NCBI RefSeq assembly: GCF_000011245.1
Contig: NC_004193.1
Span: 2,272,501-2,336,500 of the forward strand
Source: Oceanobacillus iheyensis HTE831
GTDB lineage: Bacteria; Bacillota; Bacilli; Bacillales; Amphibacillaceae
DNA: 64,000 nt
Direction of reading: 5' to 3'
Under the pieces are notes generated by a model. It ran no database searches. It saw only the letters and a program-made list of their open reading frames with translations, and was not told the origin of the DNA. The position numbers and the translations under genes are program-made. This document shows positions 35,280 to 43,564 of this stretch, piece by piece (within the stretch, counting starts at the first letter, position 1; every line of letters begins with the position of its first letter).

Positions 35280-35930
35280 TTATGGTAGTAAAAAGAATAG
35301 TACACAAAAGTAATGAAAAATTGTACCCGCAATAACAAATAAGTGCCAAATCATATGATGAAATTTAAAACCTCTCCACATATAAAAAATCGTTCCTAAT
35401 GTATAGCATAATCCCCCTGCGACGAGAAGATACACCCCACTACTTTCTAAGTTATTTGTTATTTGTGTCCATCCTATTACAATTAACCAGCCCATAGATA
35501 TATATAGTAATGTAGAGGTAAATAGAAACCTTTTTACAAAATATATTTTAAATACAATTCCAAATAACGCTATCCCCCACACCACACCAAATATACTCCA
35601 ACCCATTGCTCCTTGAATGACTAGAAGTGTAAATGGGGTGTATGTCCCAGCTATAAATAAGTAAATGGAAGAATGATCAAGTATCTCAAATATATCTTTT
35701 GCCTTCCCTTTTGGTAGAGCATGTACAAATGTCGAAGAAGTATATAAGATCACCATAGTCGCACCAAATATAGTAAATGTAACAACATGTAATGCTGTTC
35801 CATTAAATACTGATGAAACAATCAACACAACTAACCCAGCTACACTTAATAAAGCTGCAATACCATGAGTTATTGCATTTGCAATCTCCTCTCCTTTTGT
35901 AAAAATATGTGTATTTGCCAATTTAACCAT
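35280..35930 (-). CDS. Hemolysin III family membrane protein (YplQ/YqfA type)
   Basis: A 216-residue protein with seven hydrophobic helices, a member of the HlyIII/PAQR-like family. The signature parts are TKGEEIANAITHGIAALLSVAGLVVL, YTSSTFVHALP, HSSIYLFIAGTYTPFTLL and the C-terminal FHHMIWHLFVIAGTIFHYF, with the His and Asp/Ser residues that bind zinc in the PAQR fold. Start ATG 35930 (MVKLANTHIF); TTG 35921 has better distance to AAGAAGG and is an alternative. True hemolysis is doubtful; related proteins affect membrane fluidity or lipid signalling. Confidence 0.85.
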   Translation of the reverse strand: MVKLANTHIFTKGEEIANAITHGIAALLSVAGLVVLIVSSVFNGTALHVVTFTIFGATMVILYTSSTFVHALPKGKAKDIFEILDHSSIYLFIAGTYTPFTLLVIQGAMGWSIFGVVWGIALFGIVFKIYFVKRFLFTSTLLYISMGWLIVIGWTQITNNLESSGVYLLVAGGLCYTLGTIFYMWRGFKFHHMIWHLFVIAGTIFHYFCVLFFLLP

Positions 35931-36027
35931 CCTTCTTTCCAAACAATAATTCATCTACTGTAAAATATTACATGTTCAAAAAAGAAAAAGCGAATAAAAT
36001 CGTATGTATATTTTTTTCTAATCATGA

Positions 36028-36054
36028 TATACTTTTAATACAGAACATTTGTTC
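36028..36054 (+). promoter_or_regulatory. LexA (DinR) box and -10 element of an SOS-type operon
   Basis: GAACATTTGTTC (36043..36054) is the GAAC-N4-GTTC core of the Gram-positive LexA operator. It begins 10 bases after a TATACT -10 element (36028..36033), so it covers the expected transcription start. The -35 is weak. AAAGGAGGG and the start of the WYL-like gene follow within 25 bases. Confidence 0.72.
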
Positions 36055-36078
36055 TATATTAAAAGGAGGGTTCGTTCG

Positions 36079-36300
36079 ATGTACCCATTACTTCTTCATT
36101 CTTTAAAACAAAGGAAAAAAGTAATAATGATATATATTGATCAGAACGATAATATAACACAACGAACTGTTCAAGTAGTAACGATAAAATCTGATTCGAT
36201 ACTTGCATTCTGTTATTTTCGAAAAGAAATCCGATCTTTTCATTTGGACCGGATATTGTTTGTTGGAAAATCATCTAAGCGAGTGAAGTACGGTGCATAA
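36079..36300 (+). CDS. Small WYL-like protein
   Basis: A 73-residue protein, MYPLLLHSLKQRKKVIMIYIDQ, with AAAGGAGGG before ATG 36079. The strand pattern VIMIYIDQNDNITQRTVQV..SILAFCYFRKEIRSFHLDRILFV closely resembles the core of WYL domains (SH3-like fold), which sense nucleic acid or nucleotide ligands. Such short WYL-like proteins accompany yolD-type genes in Bacillaceae. It is one base apart from the next gene and both are behind the LexA box. Assignment is from pattern, not from search. Confidence 0.75.
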   Translation: MYPLLLHSLKQRKKVIMIYIDQNDNITQRTVQVVTIKSDSILAFCYFRKEIRSFHLDRILFVGKSSKRVKYGA

Positions 36301-36301
36301 T

Positions 36302-36625
36302 ATGAATGATCGCGGAAGTATAAAATGGACAGCTATGATGCTGCCAGAGCATGTTGAATACCTTAGAAAGAAGAAAAAAGAATCCCAAAAAATATCTAAA
36401 CCTGTTATTGATGCCCAGCAGCTTGATTATATGGAACAGCAATTACAATTTGCTACTATCAATAATTCCAGTATCACAATTACTTATTATGATGATGGAG
36501 AAATGCAAACCACTACATGCCAAGCATCGAATATAAAAGTAACAAAAAAACACCTTCAACTAAATATGGATAATGATACACTAGAATTCCCTCTAAACAA
36601 CCTTTTGAATATAGAATCAGAGTGA
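36302..36625 (+). CDS. YolD-like family protein
   Basis: A 107-residue protein. MNDRGSIKWTAMMLPEHVEYLR is the characteristic opening of the YolD family, whose members are generally encoded beside Y-family lesion-bypass polymerases (UvrX/YqjW) and are SOS-regulated. The second half (QLQFATINNSSITITYYDDGEMQT..) is again WYL/SH3-like. ATG 36302 is chosen by family start; a GTG at 36293 is in frame. No polymerase follows: next comes a non-coding stretch and a convergent gene. Confidence 0.85.
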   Translation: MNDRGSIKWTAMMLPEHVEYLRKKKKESQKISKPVIDAQQLDYMEQQLQFATINNSSITITYYDDGEMQTTTCQASNIKVTKKHLQLNMDNDTLEFPLNNLLNIESE

Positions 36626-36768
36626 GGTTGAGACAAGAGTATCCACACCAAAAGGAAAAACCGATTGTTCGGCCTTTGAAAACCTACATCAGAAATATTA
36701 TCCACTTATTGGCTAATGAGCCTCCAAATGCTTATGCATTTGGACGACTCTTTAATCTTTTTTTATAA
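36623..36768 (+). other. Hairpin-rich intergenic stretch after the yolD-like gene
   Basis: It begins GAGGTTGAGACAAG, like the left arm of the intergenic repeats at 28250 and 41811, but no matching right arm was found. Then CCGATTGTTCGG lies within AAAGG..CCTTT (about 36651..36678), and CCAAATGC/GCATTTGG (36724..36731, 36736..36743) precedes a T-rich run TCTTTTTTT about 15 bases later. The last may act as terminator. No coding sequence is seen. Confidence 0.5.
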
Positions 36769-36826
36769 GGAGTTTTCTTAAGGTTATTCCAGCTATCAAT
36801 CGTCTTTTTGTTATGGCCAAACCTAG

Positions 36827-37057
36827 TTATCCAAAAGCCGTATGCTGGAGTAAGCTTTCAATTTCAGTCCAATCATATTCTTCTTCTATTTTTTCTTTAA
36901 TAAACGACAATATATGAACGGCTTCTATTTCAAAATACAGAATTTGGTCCATAGACGTCATTGGTATATAGGAATCAAATAGCTGAATCCATTTTTTTAT
37001 TTGATGAACAGGTGCTTCAATCACCTTACTAATTCCCATTAGGCTAATAACATACAT
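36827..37057 (-). CDS. Degenerate MerR-type helix-turn-helix protein
   Basis: A 76-residue protein, MYVISLMGISKVIEAPVHQIKKWIQLF, whose layout parallels the DNA-binding head of MerR proteins: sensing helix, V-x-x-x-I-K-K-W recognition helix, Y-I-P loop, then YFEIEAVHILSFIKEKIEEEYDWTEIESLL in place of the usual Y..D/E..I..L.FI..L...G.S..EI..LL. No effector or dimerisation domain is present, as in RacA-like or phage-type regulators. GGTGG precedes ATG 37057. It stands alone. The match is by eye. Confidence 0.65.
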   Translation of the reverse strand: MYVISLMGISKVIEAPVHQIKKWIQLFDSYIPMTSMDQILYFEIEAVHILSFIKEKIEEEYDWTEIESLLQHTAFG

Positions 37058-37192
37058 GGTTTCCACCAACCTTATACCTTTTACTTATTAGAATGTATAT
37101 ATTGAACAATTCTATACTAGCGTGCAATAGTGGAAGTACCATGTGATAAGTCTAAAAAAAGTAAGTAATTTATATAACAGCTAACAAAAAGA

Positions 37193-37231
37193 AATATGTA
37201 CCCCTAGGGATCAAACCTAAGAGTACATATG
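37193..37231 (-). terminator. Terminator of the prp operon
   Basis: ATATGTACCCCTAGG (37194..37208) and CCTAAGAGTACATAT (37216..37230) form a 15-bp stem on the minus strand (two G-U pairs), followed by TTCTTTTTG. It lies 16 bp after prpB. Confidence 0.85.
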
Positions 37232-37245
37232 AAAAACAAATACTA

Positions 37246-38151
37246 TTATTTATCTTCTAGAACTGTTTTCGCAATACCTTCATCTAAATCTTCAAATTCA
37301 TCATAGGAAATTGTCTGATATAATTCTTTCCTTGTTTGCATTTCAGATAAACCATTTTTTTGACTACCTTCTTTACGAATTAATGAAAAGATTTTTTCAT
37401 AGGCCTTCGCTGCAACTCGTAAAGATGTTACTGGATAAATAACAATATCAAAGCCCATTTGTTCAAATTCCTCTGCAGTTAGATAAGGAGTTTTCCCAAA
37501 TTCAGTCATATTAGCAAGTAGTGGTGCATCAATTTTTTCTGAAGCAAGTCGAAATTCTTCTTCATTTTGTAATGCCTCTGGAAATATAATATCCGCTCCA
37601 GCTTCTACGTAGGCTTGAGCTCTTGAAATAGCATCATCTAAACCTTCAACTGCACGTGCGTCGGTTCTAGCAACTATCACAAGTGTTGGGGCTACCTCTT
37701 TAATCGCAGTAATTTTTTGAACCATTTCTTCTGTGCTTACTAATTGTTTTCCATTTAAATGGCCGCACTTTTTAGGCAACTTCTGATCTTCTAATTGTAC
37801 TGCCGCCACATGTGCCTCTACCATTTCACGTGCTGTTCTGACCACATTCAAAACTCCACCGAAACCGGTATCTATATCAACGAGAATAGGCAAATTAGTA
37901 GCGCGTACAATATCTCTAGCTCTTTCAGCTATCTCGGTTGAAGTAACAATACCTAAATCCGGTAAGCCACGACTTGCGGTATATGCTGCTCCTGAAAGAT
38001 AAAGAGATTGAAATCCTGCTTCTTTGGCAATCAGTCCGGCCATCGCATCATGTGCACCAGGAATTTGAGCAATTCCTTGTTCACTTACTTGGGATCGAAA
38101 CTGACTTGCTAACTCTTGTTGTGATATAGGTTGGTCTACTATCCAAGCCAT
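37246..38151 (-). CDS. prpB: Methylisocitrate lyase
   Basis: A 301-residue enzyme of the isocitrate lyase/PEP mutase superfamily. It carries the catalytic KKCGHLNGK (Cys of the flexible loop), metal-binding VDIDTGFGG and QLEDQ, and VARTDARAVEGLDDAISRA. The CGH form of the loop is that of methylisocitrate lyase, which splits 2-methylisocitrate to pyruvate and succinate. It is third in the order prpC-prpD-prpB (14 bp after prpD), corresponding to B. subtilis mmgD-mmgE-yqiQ. The pathway burns propionyl-CoA. Confidence 0.94.
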   Translation of the reverse strand: MAWIVDQPISQQELASQFRSQVSEQGIAQIPGAHDAMAGLIAKEAGFQSLYLSGAAYTASRGLPDLGIVTSTEIAERARDIVRATNLPILVDIDTGFGGVLNVVRTAREMVEAHVAAVQLEDQKLPKKCGHLNGKQLVSTEEMVQKITAIKEVAPTLVIVARTDARAVEGLDDAISRAQAYVEAGADIIFPEALQNEEEFRLASEKIDAPLLANMTEFGKTPYLTAEEFEQMGFDIVIYPVTSLRVAAKAYEKIFSLIRKEGSQKNGLSEMQTRKELYQTISYDEFEDLDEGIAKTVLEDK

Positions 38152-38164
38152 TTATAAGTCCTCC

Positions 38165-39601
38165 TTAATTTACAAATAAATCAACAAAATCCGTTGTATT
38201 CATTTGTTGTACCTCATCAAAATTATTCGTAACCTTCTGTATACGTTCACTCTGTTTAACCGTATATTGAGTAGACAAATTATGCGCATACTTCTCCAAA
38301 ATCTTAGGTATTGCTTCCTCACGACGGAAACGATGCCCTAATGGATATTCACAATCAATAACATCTGTAGAAGTCCCGTCTACAAAGTGTACTTGTATTG
38401 CATTGGCAATGGAGCGCTTCTCAGGATCTAAATAATCCGTTGTATAAGATTCTTTCTCCACAGTCACCATTTTTTCACGTAATTCATCAATACGCGGATC
38501 AGCAGCCACATCATCTTCATAATCTTCTGCAGTAATATTTCCTTTTAAAAGACCAATAGCGGTAATATATTGCAAGCAATGATCTCGATCAGCTGGATTG
38601 TGTAACGGACCTGTTTTATCAATAATTCGAATAGCAGATTCATGCGTTTTAATCGTTATTTCTTTAATTTCATCAAGACGTCCTATTATCTCTGGATGTA
38701 ATTGAACAGCTGCTTCAGCTGCAGTTTGCGCATGGAATTCTGCAGGATACGATACTTTAAATAAGACATTTTCCATAACATAACTTCCTAAAGAGCGACT
38801 TAACTTCAGCTCTTGTCCTTTAAAAAGAACATCCTGGAATCCCCAACCATTTGCAGTAAGAGCTGTTGCATATCCCATTTCACCTTTGATTGCCATTAAA
38901 GCTAATCGAACTGCTCTACTTGTCGCATCTCCCGCAGCCCAGGACTTTCTGGAACCTGTGTTTGGAAAATGACGATACGTACGTAAACTTGAATTATCAA
39001 TCCAAGCATTGGATAACGCATTTTGTATCTCTTCTTTGGTTCCCCCTAGCATTTTGGTTACAACGGCCGTAGTAGCGATTTTTACATATAAAACATGATC
39101 TAACCCAACTCGATTTAAGCTATTTTCTAATGCTAATACACCCTGAATTTCATGTGCTTTAATCATCATTTCAAGTATTTCTTTTACCTTTATTGGCTCT
39201 TCACCTTTACTTAATCTTTCTTGGCTCACATAATCTGCAACAGCTAAGATTCCACCTAGATTATCTGAAGGATGTCCCCATTCTGCCGCAAGCCAAGTGT
39301 CATTGTAGTCTAACCAACGAATCATTGTACCAATATTAAAAGCACCTTGTACTGGGTCTAGTACATATGAGGTACCAGGAACCCTACTACCATTAGGTAC
39401 AACTGTACCTGGTACAATCGGTCCTAATAATTTAGTACATTCCGGATAGTTCAATGCTAAAATTCCACAACCGAGTGTATCAATTAATACATGATGTGCA
39501 GTTCTATAAGCTTCTTCACTCGTAATTTCTGTATGAACTACATAATCAGCTATTTCTTCAATAATTTTATCTGTTTGATTTATCGTTTTTACTTGTGTCA
39601 T
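38165..39601 (-). CDS. prpD: 2-Methylcitrate dehydratase
   Basis: A 478-residue MmgE/PrpD family protein. Typical parts are [30 protein letters not shown] near the N-terminus, [36 protein letters not shown] in the middle, and [17 protein letters not shown]. It converts 2-methylcitrate to 2-methyl-cis-aconitate without an iron-sulfur cluster. It is 24 bp from prpC upstream and 13 bp from prpB downstream, so the three are a single transcription unit. Confidence 0.95.
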   Translation of the reverse strand: MTQVKTINQTDKIIEEIADYVVHTEITSEEAYRTAHHVLIDTLGCGILALNYPECTKLLGPIVPGTVVPNGSRVPGTSYVLDPVQGAFNIGTMIRWLDYNDTWLAAEWGHPSDNLGGILAVADYVSQERLSKGEEPIKVKEILEMMIKAHEIQGVLALENSLNRVGLDHVLYVKIATTAVVTKMLGGTKEEIQNALSNAWIDNSSLRTYRHFPNTGSRKSWAAGDATSRAVRLALMAIKGEMGYATALTANGWGFQDVLFKGQELKLSRSLGSYVMENVLFKVSYPAEFHAQTAAEAAVQLHPEIIGRLDEIKEITIKTHESAIRIIDKTGPLHNPADRDHCLQYITAIGLLKGNITAEDYEDDVAADPRIDELREKMVTVEKESYTTDYLDPEKRSIANAIQVHFVDGTSTDVIDCEYPLGHRFRREEAIPKILEKYAHNLSTQYTVKQSERIQKVTNNFDEVQQMNTTDFVDLFVN

Positions 39602-39625
39602 ATAATAAAACTCCTCTCTTATCCC

Positions 39626-40738
39626 TTAATAATCTTTTCCGATATATTTCACTCTTGGACGGAATATACGATTGTTTGAATGTTGCTCAACGATATGGGC
39701 TGCAAGTCCAGCGGTACGTGCACTAAAAAAGATTGGTGTATACAGCGAAATCGGTATACCTAATTTCCAATAAACAGGTGCTGCATAATAATCTAAATTA
39801 GGATACAACCCTTTTTCTTTTTTCATTACTTCCTCTCCGGCTTCACACATCTCTAATAAAGTATAGTCATTATCTTTCTCACAAAGTTTTTTTAGTGCTT
39901 CTTTTGTAATAAGGGCGCGTGGGTCCATTTTTTTCATATAGACACGATGTCCAAACCCCATAATTTTCTCTTTATTTTCTAACTTTTTATATAGTAATTG
40001 TTCAAATTCGTCGGCTGTTTCTACTTCATTTAGCATGTACATAACTGCTTCATTTGCACCACCATGTAAATTCCCCTTTAACGAAGATATAGCTCCAGTT
40101 AATGCACCATACATATCAGAATTGGTCGAAGATATTACTCTAGCAGTAAACGTAGAGTTTGGCATTTCATGTTCGCTATAAAGCAACAATAATCGATCAA
40201 AAATTTCCACTTGTAAATCTGATGGTTCTTTTCCTGTAATCATGTATAAAAAGTTGGCACTATAAGATAGTTCTGTGGCTGGTTGCACCACTTCTTGATT
40301 ATTCAAAATTCGATAGCTATTTACTGTAATTGTCGGCAATTGGCCAAGCAACTGATATGCACGATCTTTGTTCGCACTAGCTGAGCGATCTTCGATATTT
40401 TTATCGTATCCTGCAAGTACAGATAAAGCCGTCCGCATTCCATCCATTGGATGTGTTTCCTTAGGTAATAGTTTTAAGATATCCAATACTGCTTGAGGAA
40501 CTTCATAATGATCTTTCAATAATTTCTCTGTTTTTGTTATCTCTACTTTTTTTGGCAGATCCCCTTCCAAAAGTAAATAAAGAATATCTAAATAATCCTG
40601 TTTTAATGATAATTCGATAAGATCATGTCCATTAATGATAATTTTTTCCTTTTCAACATCTAAAAAAGAAATTGCTGTTTCCGATGCAATCACACCATCT
40701 AAGCCTGGAACAAATTTTTCATCTGTCTTCAATTTCAT
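39626..40738 (-). CDS. prpC: 2-Methylcitrate synthase / citrate synthase
   Basis: A 370-residue citrate synthase-fold enzyme. The active-site segments are LHGGANEAVMYML (His), IMGFGHRVYMKKMDPRA (His and substrate Arg) and the Asp region NLDYYAAPVYWKLGI. SLPKETHPMDGMRT and the start GLDGVIASETAISFLDVEKEKIIINGHDLIEL are shared by MmgD-type synthases. Grouping with prpD and prpB indicates that propionyl-CoA is the main acyl substrate. AGGAGG precedes ATG 40738. First gene, facing the LysR regulator. Confidence 0.95.
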   Translation of the reverse strand: MKLKTDEKFVPGLDGVIASETAISFLDVEKEKIIINGHDLIELSLKQDYLDILYLLLEGDLPKKVEITKTEKLLKDHYEVPQAVLDILKLLPKETHPMDGMRTALSVLAGYDKNIEDRSASANKDRAYQLLGQLPTITVNSYRILNNQEVVQPATELSYSANFLYMITGKEPSDLQVEIFDRLLLLYSEHEMPNSTFTARVISSTNSDMYGALTGAISSLKGNLHGGANEAVMYMLNEVETADEFEQLLYKKLENKEKIMGFGHRVYMKKMDPRALITKEALKKLCEKDNDYTLLEMCEAGEEVMKKEKGLYPNLDYYAAPVYWKLGIPISLYTPIFFSARTAGLAAHIVEQHSNNRIFRPRVKYIGKDY

Positions 40739-40897
40739 TCCTCCTCAAATTTATATTGAAAGCGCAGTCAAATAATAGAAAGAATCCTTCAACTATTCTA
40801 CCTATATTATAATATTGATTAGAAAATTAGAAAAATATATAATATTAATAAATAAACATAAAAAAAATCTATATCATATTCTATAGGGGGATTATTA
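40739..40897. promoter_or_regulatory. prp / LysR divergent regulatory region with a spaced direct repeat
   Basis: This AT-rich 159-bp gap holds both promoters. ATAATATTGAT (40809..40819) and ATAATATTAAT (40839..40849) are direct copies exactly 30 bp apart, i.e. three helical turns, as expected for two halves of a regulator's binding site. A clear -35/-10 pair could not be fixed because of the AT content. Confidence 0.5.
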
Positions 40898-41767
40898 ATG
40901 CATCTACAGGATTGGGAAATGTTATCTACTTTATATGAGACAGAAAATATAACGCAGGCTGCCCATCAATTGTTTTTAACACAGCCCACTCTTACATCAC
41001 GAATAAAAAAATTAGAAGCATATTATGGCATACAAATTATTATGAGAAAACGTAGAGGGATTGCATTTACTCCTGAGGGAGAACAATTGGCACATCATGC
41101 TCAACAAATGTTAAGAGAACAGAGAAAAATCGAGGAAAAAATAGACAATATGAAAAATCAAGTTACAGGAACATTACGTGTAGGGGTTTCAAACTTTTTT
41201 GCATCCAATAAAATGCCTAAACTGCTTCAATTATTTAAACAAGAATTTCCTGATGTAGAGTGCCAGGTAGTTACTGGATGGAGCAGCGAAATGCATCGCT
41301 TGTTACTAAATCATGATGTACATATTAGTTTTATAAAAGGAAATTATCCATGGAAAGAGCGGAAACAATTATTGTATGAAGAAGAAATTTGCATCGCATC
41401 CCCTTGGGAATTTACTTGGGAACAGCTACCACAACTTCCTAGAATTGATTATTATACAGATGATCATATGCGAATGCTTGTTGATAATTGGTGGCATCAG
41501 CATTATACACAGAGTCCTAATATCACTATCCATGTGAATCAAGTTGAAACTTGCAAGGAAATGGTTGTACATGGCTTAGGATATGCAGTAATAGCTAATT
41601 TAGTAGTTAGAAATAACCCAGAATTAATTGTTAAACCAATCATAGATGAAGATAATGAACTAATTAAAAGACAGACATGGATGTATTACCCAGAAGATGC
41701 ATTACAAATGAATGTTGTTCGTGCATTTGTTAATTTCATTCAGACGATTGATGTTAAGTCCTTATAG
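40898..41767 (+). CDS. LysR family transcriptional regulator, probable prp regulator
   Basis: A 289-residue regulator. The N-terminal winged helix has LYETENITQAAHQLFLTQPTLTSRIKKLEAYYGIQIIMRKRRGIAFTPEG, the standard LysR pattern; residues 90-285 are the two-lobed effector domain (GTLRVGVSNFFASNKMPKLLQLFKQEFPDVE). AGGGGG precedes ATG 40898. It is divergent from prpC with a shared 159-bp region, the usual geometry for a LysR regulator and its target, so control of propionate use is a reasonable inference. The effector (e.g. methylcitrate) is unknown. Confidence 0.88.
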   Translation: MHLQDWEMLSTLYETENITQAAHQLFLTQPTLTSRIKKLEAYYGIQIIMRKRRGIAFTPEGEQLAHHAQQMLREQRKIEEKIDNMKNQVTGTLRVGVSNFFASNKMPKLLQLFKQEFPDVECQVVTGWSSEMHRLLLNHDVHISFIKGNYPWKERKQLLYEEEICIASPWEFTWEQLPQLPRIDYYTDDHMRMLVDNWWHQHYTQSPNITIHVNQVETCKEMVVHGLGYAVIANLVVRNNPELIVKPIIDEDNELIKRQTWMYYPEDALQMNVVRAFVNFIQTIDVKSL

Positions 41768-41810
41768 TATATTAATTATAATCAGACATAATAAGTCTAT
41801 AAAAACAACC

Positions 41811-41889
41811 AAGATGAGACAATGCAAATCTGGATTTCTCAAAATGTATACATTTCGAGAAATCCTATAGTTCATTCTTGTCTCATCTT
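41811..41889. repeat. Nested intergenic hairpin of the GATGAGACA type
   Basis: Outer arms AAGATGAGACAA (41811..41822) and TTGTCTCATCTT (41878..41889) are perfect; inner arms GGATTTCTC (41832..41840) and GAGAAATCC (41857..41865) are perfect too, around a central ATGTATACAT. Located between convergent lysR and chbG. No T-run. It appears to belong to the same family as the repeats at 28250 and 63898. Confidence 0.7.
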
Positions 41890-41938
41890 AGGAATACTAT
41901 TGTCGGACACAACTAGCTCTTAAACTATAAAATTATTT

Positions 41939-42631
41939 TCATTCCACCCATTCAGGAATTTGGATACTACAAAGAACATCGACTTCCTTCTCCCGTGTAA
42001 ACAGATAGGAACTATTTTCTTTTAAATCTTCATCTACAAAGCCTGGGTGAGTCATAATCTCTAAAGATCGAACCTTTTCCTCTTTTAACTGTTCAAACAG
42101 ATTATCATTAACTCCATCTTGATAAAATTGAACCCATATCTTCTCTGTCCAACATATTTCTGGATAATCCTTTAGCGTATCTGCATACCTTACAGGTACC
42201 TCAAATTCCTTCGCTAATTTTATAATAACATCTGTTAATGGTGACCAAGCATGAATGTGATGATGACTATCTATATGGTTAAGTGTTAAACCCGTTTTTT
42301 TAAATTCTTCTATTTGAGCTCGCCATTCCTTTTCAACATCAGCTAATGAAGGCGGATCCATTTCTCTGTAACTACTCGTATATCTAAACTTACCATTTGA
42401 TTGCACTAAAGAAGCAACATCATTTGAAATTGGCCTCCCCCAAGTTAAAACGAGATGAATTCCCACTTTTAAAGCAGGGTTGCTTTTTGCTTGTTCAACA
42501 GCATATTCAACAGATAAACCATTCATCATAAGTGTAGTTGATGTAACACATCCTCCTCTATGTGCTTTGATAATACCGTCGGTAACACCTTTCGTTAAGC
42601 CATAATCATCAGCATTAATCTCCACCCTCAT
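41939..42631 (-). CDS. chbG: ChbG/YdjC-type chitooligosaccharide deacetylase
   Basis: A 230-residue YdjC-family carbohydrate deacetylase. Metal and catalytic residues: INADDYGLTKGV (Asp pair), LNHIDSHHHIHAWSPL (His) and MTHPGFVDEDL (His). E. coli ChbG removes one acetyl group from chitobiose-6-phosphate so that the phospho-glucosidase can act and the regulator is induced. It follows gntR by 17 bp and is divergent from the GH4/PTS operon, which supports the same role here. RBS GGAGGG before ATG 42631. Confidence 0.88.
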   Translation of the reverse strand: MRVEINADDYGLTKGVTDGIIKAHRGGCVTSTTLMMNGLSVEYAVEQAKSNPALKVGIHLVLTWGRPISNDVASLVQSNGKFRYTSSYREMDPPSLADVEKEWRAQIEEFKKTGLTLNHIDSHHHIHAWSPLTDVIIKLAKEFEVPVRYADTLKDYPEICWTEKIWVQFYQDGVNDNLFEQLKEEKVRSLEIMTHPGFVDEDLKENSSYLFTREKEVDVLCSIQIPEWVE

Positions 42632-42648
42632 TGATATCCCTCCATCAT

Positions 42649-43377
42649 TTAATTTGATTCTGGATAAGTTCGTTCTATCGTAAAGTTAGTCTTATCACCA
42701 CGGAAAAATGACTTTGAAAATTCTATTTTCCTTCCTTCTTCATCTTCTGCAATTGTTTCTATGTAAAAACATGGAAGCCCAGGTTCACATTCAAGATATT
42801 TACAAATTTGATCATCTGCAAAAGTTATTTCCATATTTTCATAAGTTTTAGCTATAAAAACATTAAACTTTTCCTTAAGCGATTTATATAAAGAAGTTTC
42901 CGCATCTGTGTAAGTAATTCCTGATGCAATGGACCAAGGAATAAACGCAATTTCATACTGCGTTGGCTGACCATTTGCTTTACGTACTCGTTCAATTCGC
43001 TGTATTGGGTCTTTTATATTTACATTCAGACTGGAAGTTATCATTTCATCAGCAGCAATAACAGAAATATCTAATACATTAATATCTGACACTTTCCCCT
43101 GAACAGCTAACTGATCACTATATCGTTTAACAGTCTGCGTTAATGTCTGCTTCACTTTCTCATCAGCTACATATGTTCCACTTCCTTGCTGTCGAACTAA
43201 GTAACCTTCTAGTGTAAGTTGATTTAACGCTGTGCGAACAGTAGTACGGCTTACATTAAAATCTTTGCAAAGTTCTAACTCAGGTGGGATTTTTTCTCCT
43301 TTTTTGTATTGATTAGTCTTAATTCGTTGTAACAGCTCCTGCTTAATATAAGCATGTAAAGATTGGTTTTTCTCCAT
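42649..43377 (-). CDS. GntR/HutC family regulator of the PTS cluster
   Basis: A 242-residue regulator. Residues 1-70 are the winged helix (IKTNQYKKGEKIPPELELCKDFNVSRTTVRTALNQLTLEGYLVRQQGSGTYVA) and 90-235 the UTRA ligand domain (IQRIERVRKANGQPTQYEIAFIPWSIASGI). UTRA regulators bind phosphorylated sugars or related metabolites. Placed between chbG and the GH4 gene, it is likely to repress both directions. Candidate operators are the ACAAT/ATTGT palindromes at 43428..43490. Its ligand could be chitobiose-6-phosphate or cellobiose-6-phosphate. Confidence 0.9.
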   Translation of the reverse strand: MEKNQSLHAYIKQELLQRIKTNQYKKGEKIPPELELCKDFNVSRTTVRTALNQLTLEGYLVRQQGSGTYVADEKVKQTLTQTVKRYSDQLAVQGKVSDINVLDISVIAADEMITSSLNVNIKDPIQRIERVRKANGQPTQYEIAFIPWSIASGITYTDAETSLYKSLKEKFNVFIAKTYENMEITFADDQICKYLECEPGLPCFYIETIAEDEEGRKIEFSKSFFRGDKTNFTIERTYPESN

Positions 43378-43427
43378 TACCGTACTCCTTTTTCACTGTT
43401 TTTATTTAGTTTACAAGATTTAAAACT

Positions 43428-43494
43428 AATTGACAATAAATTGTGTTATAACAAATTTTATAAATTTGTATGGACAATAAAAAAATTGTATGAT
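43428..43494 (+). promoter_or_regulatory. Promoter and likely GntR operators of the chb operon
   Basis: TTGTAT (43466..43471) and TATGAT (43489..43494) are 17 bases apart. Three inverted repeats surround them: ACAAT-AA-ATTGT (about 43432..43443), a perfect ACAAATTT-TAT-AAATTTGT (43451..43469) overlapping the -35, and ACAAT-N6-ATTGT (about 43474..43489) between -35 and -10. They share an ACAA/TTGT core, which suggests one regulator binding repeatedly. Confidence 0.65.
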
Positions 43495-43564
43495 ACATTT
43501 TATTTAAGTTATCGAAACATTTTTAATGTTAGCGATTACATTAATGGTAAAGGAGCACTTAATA

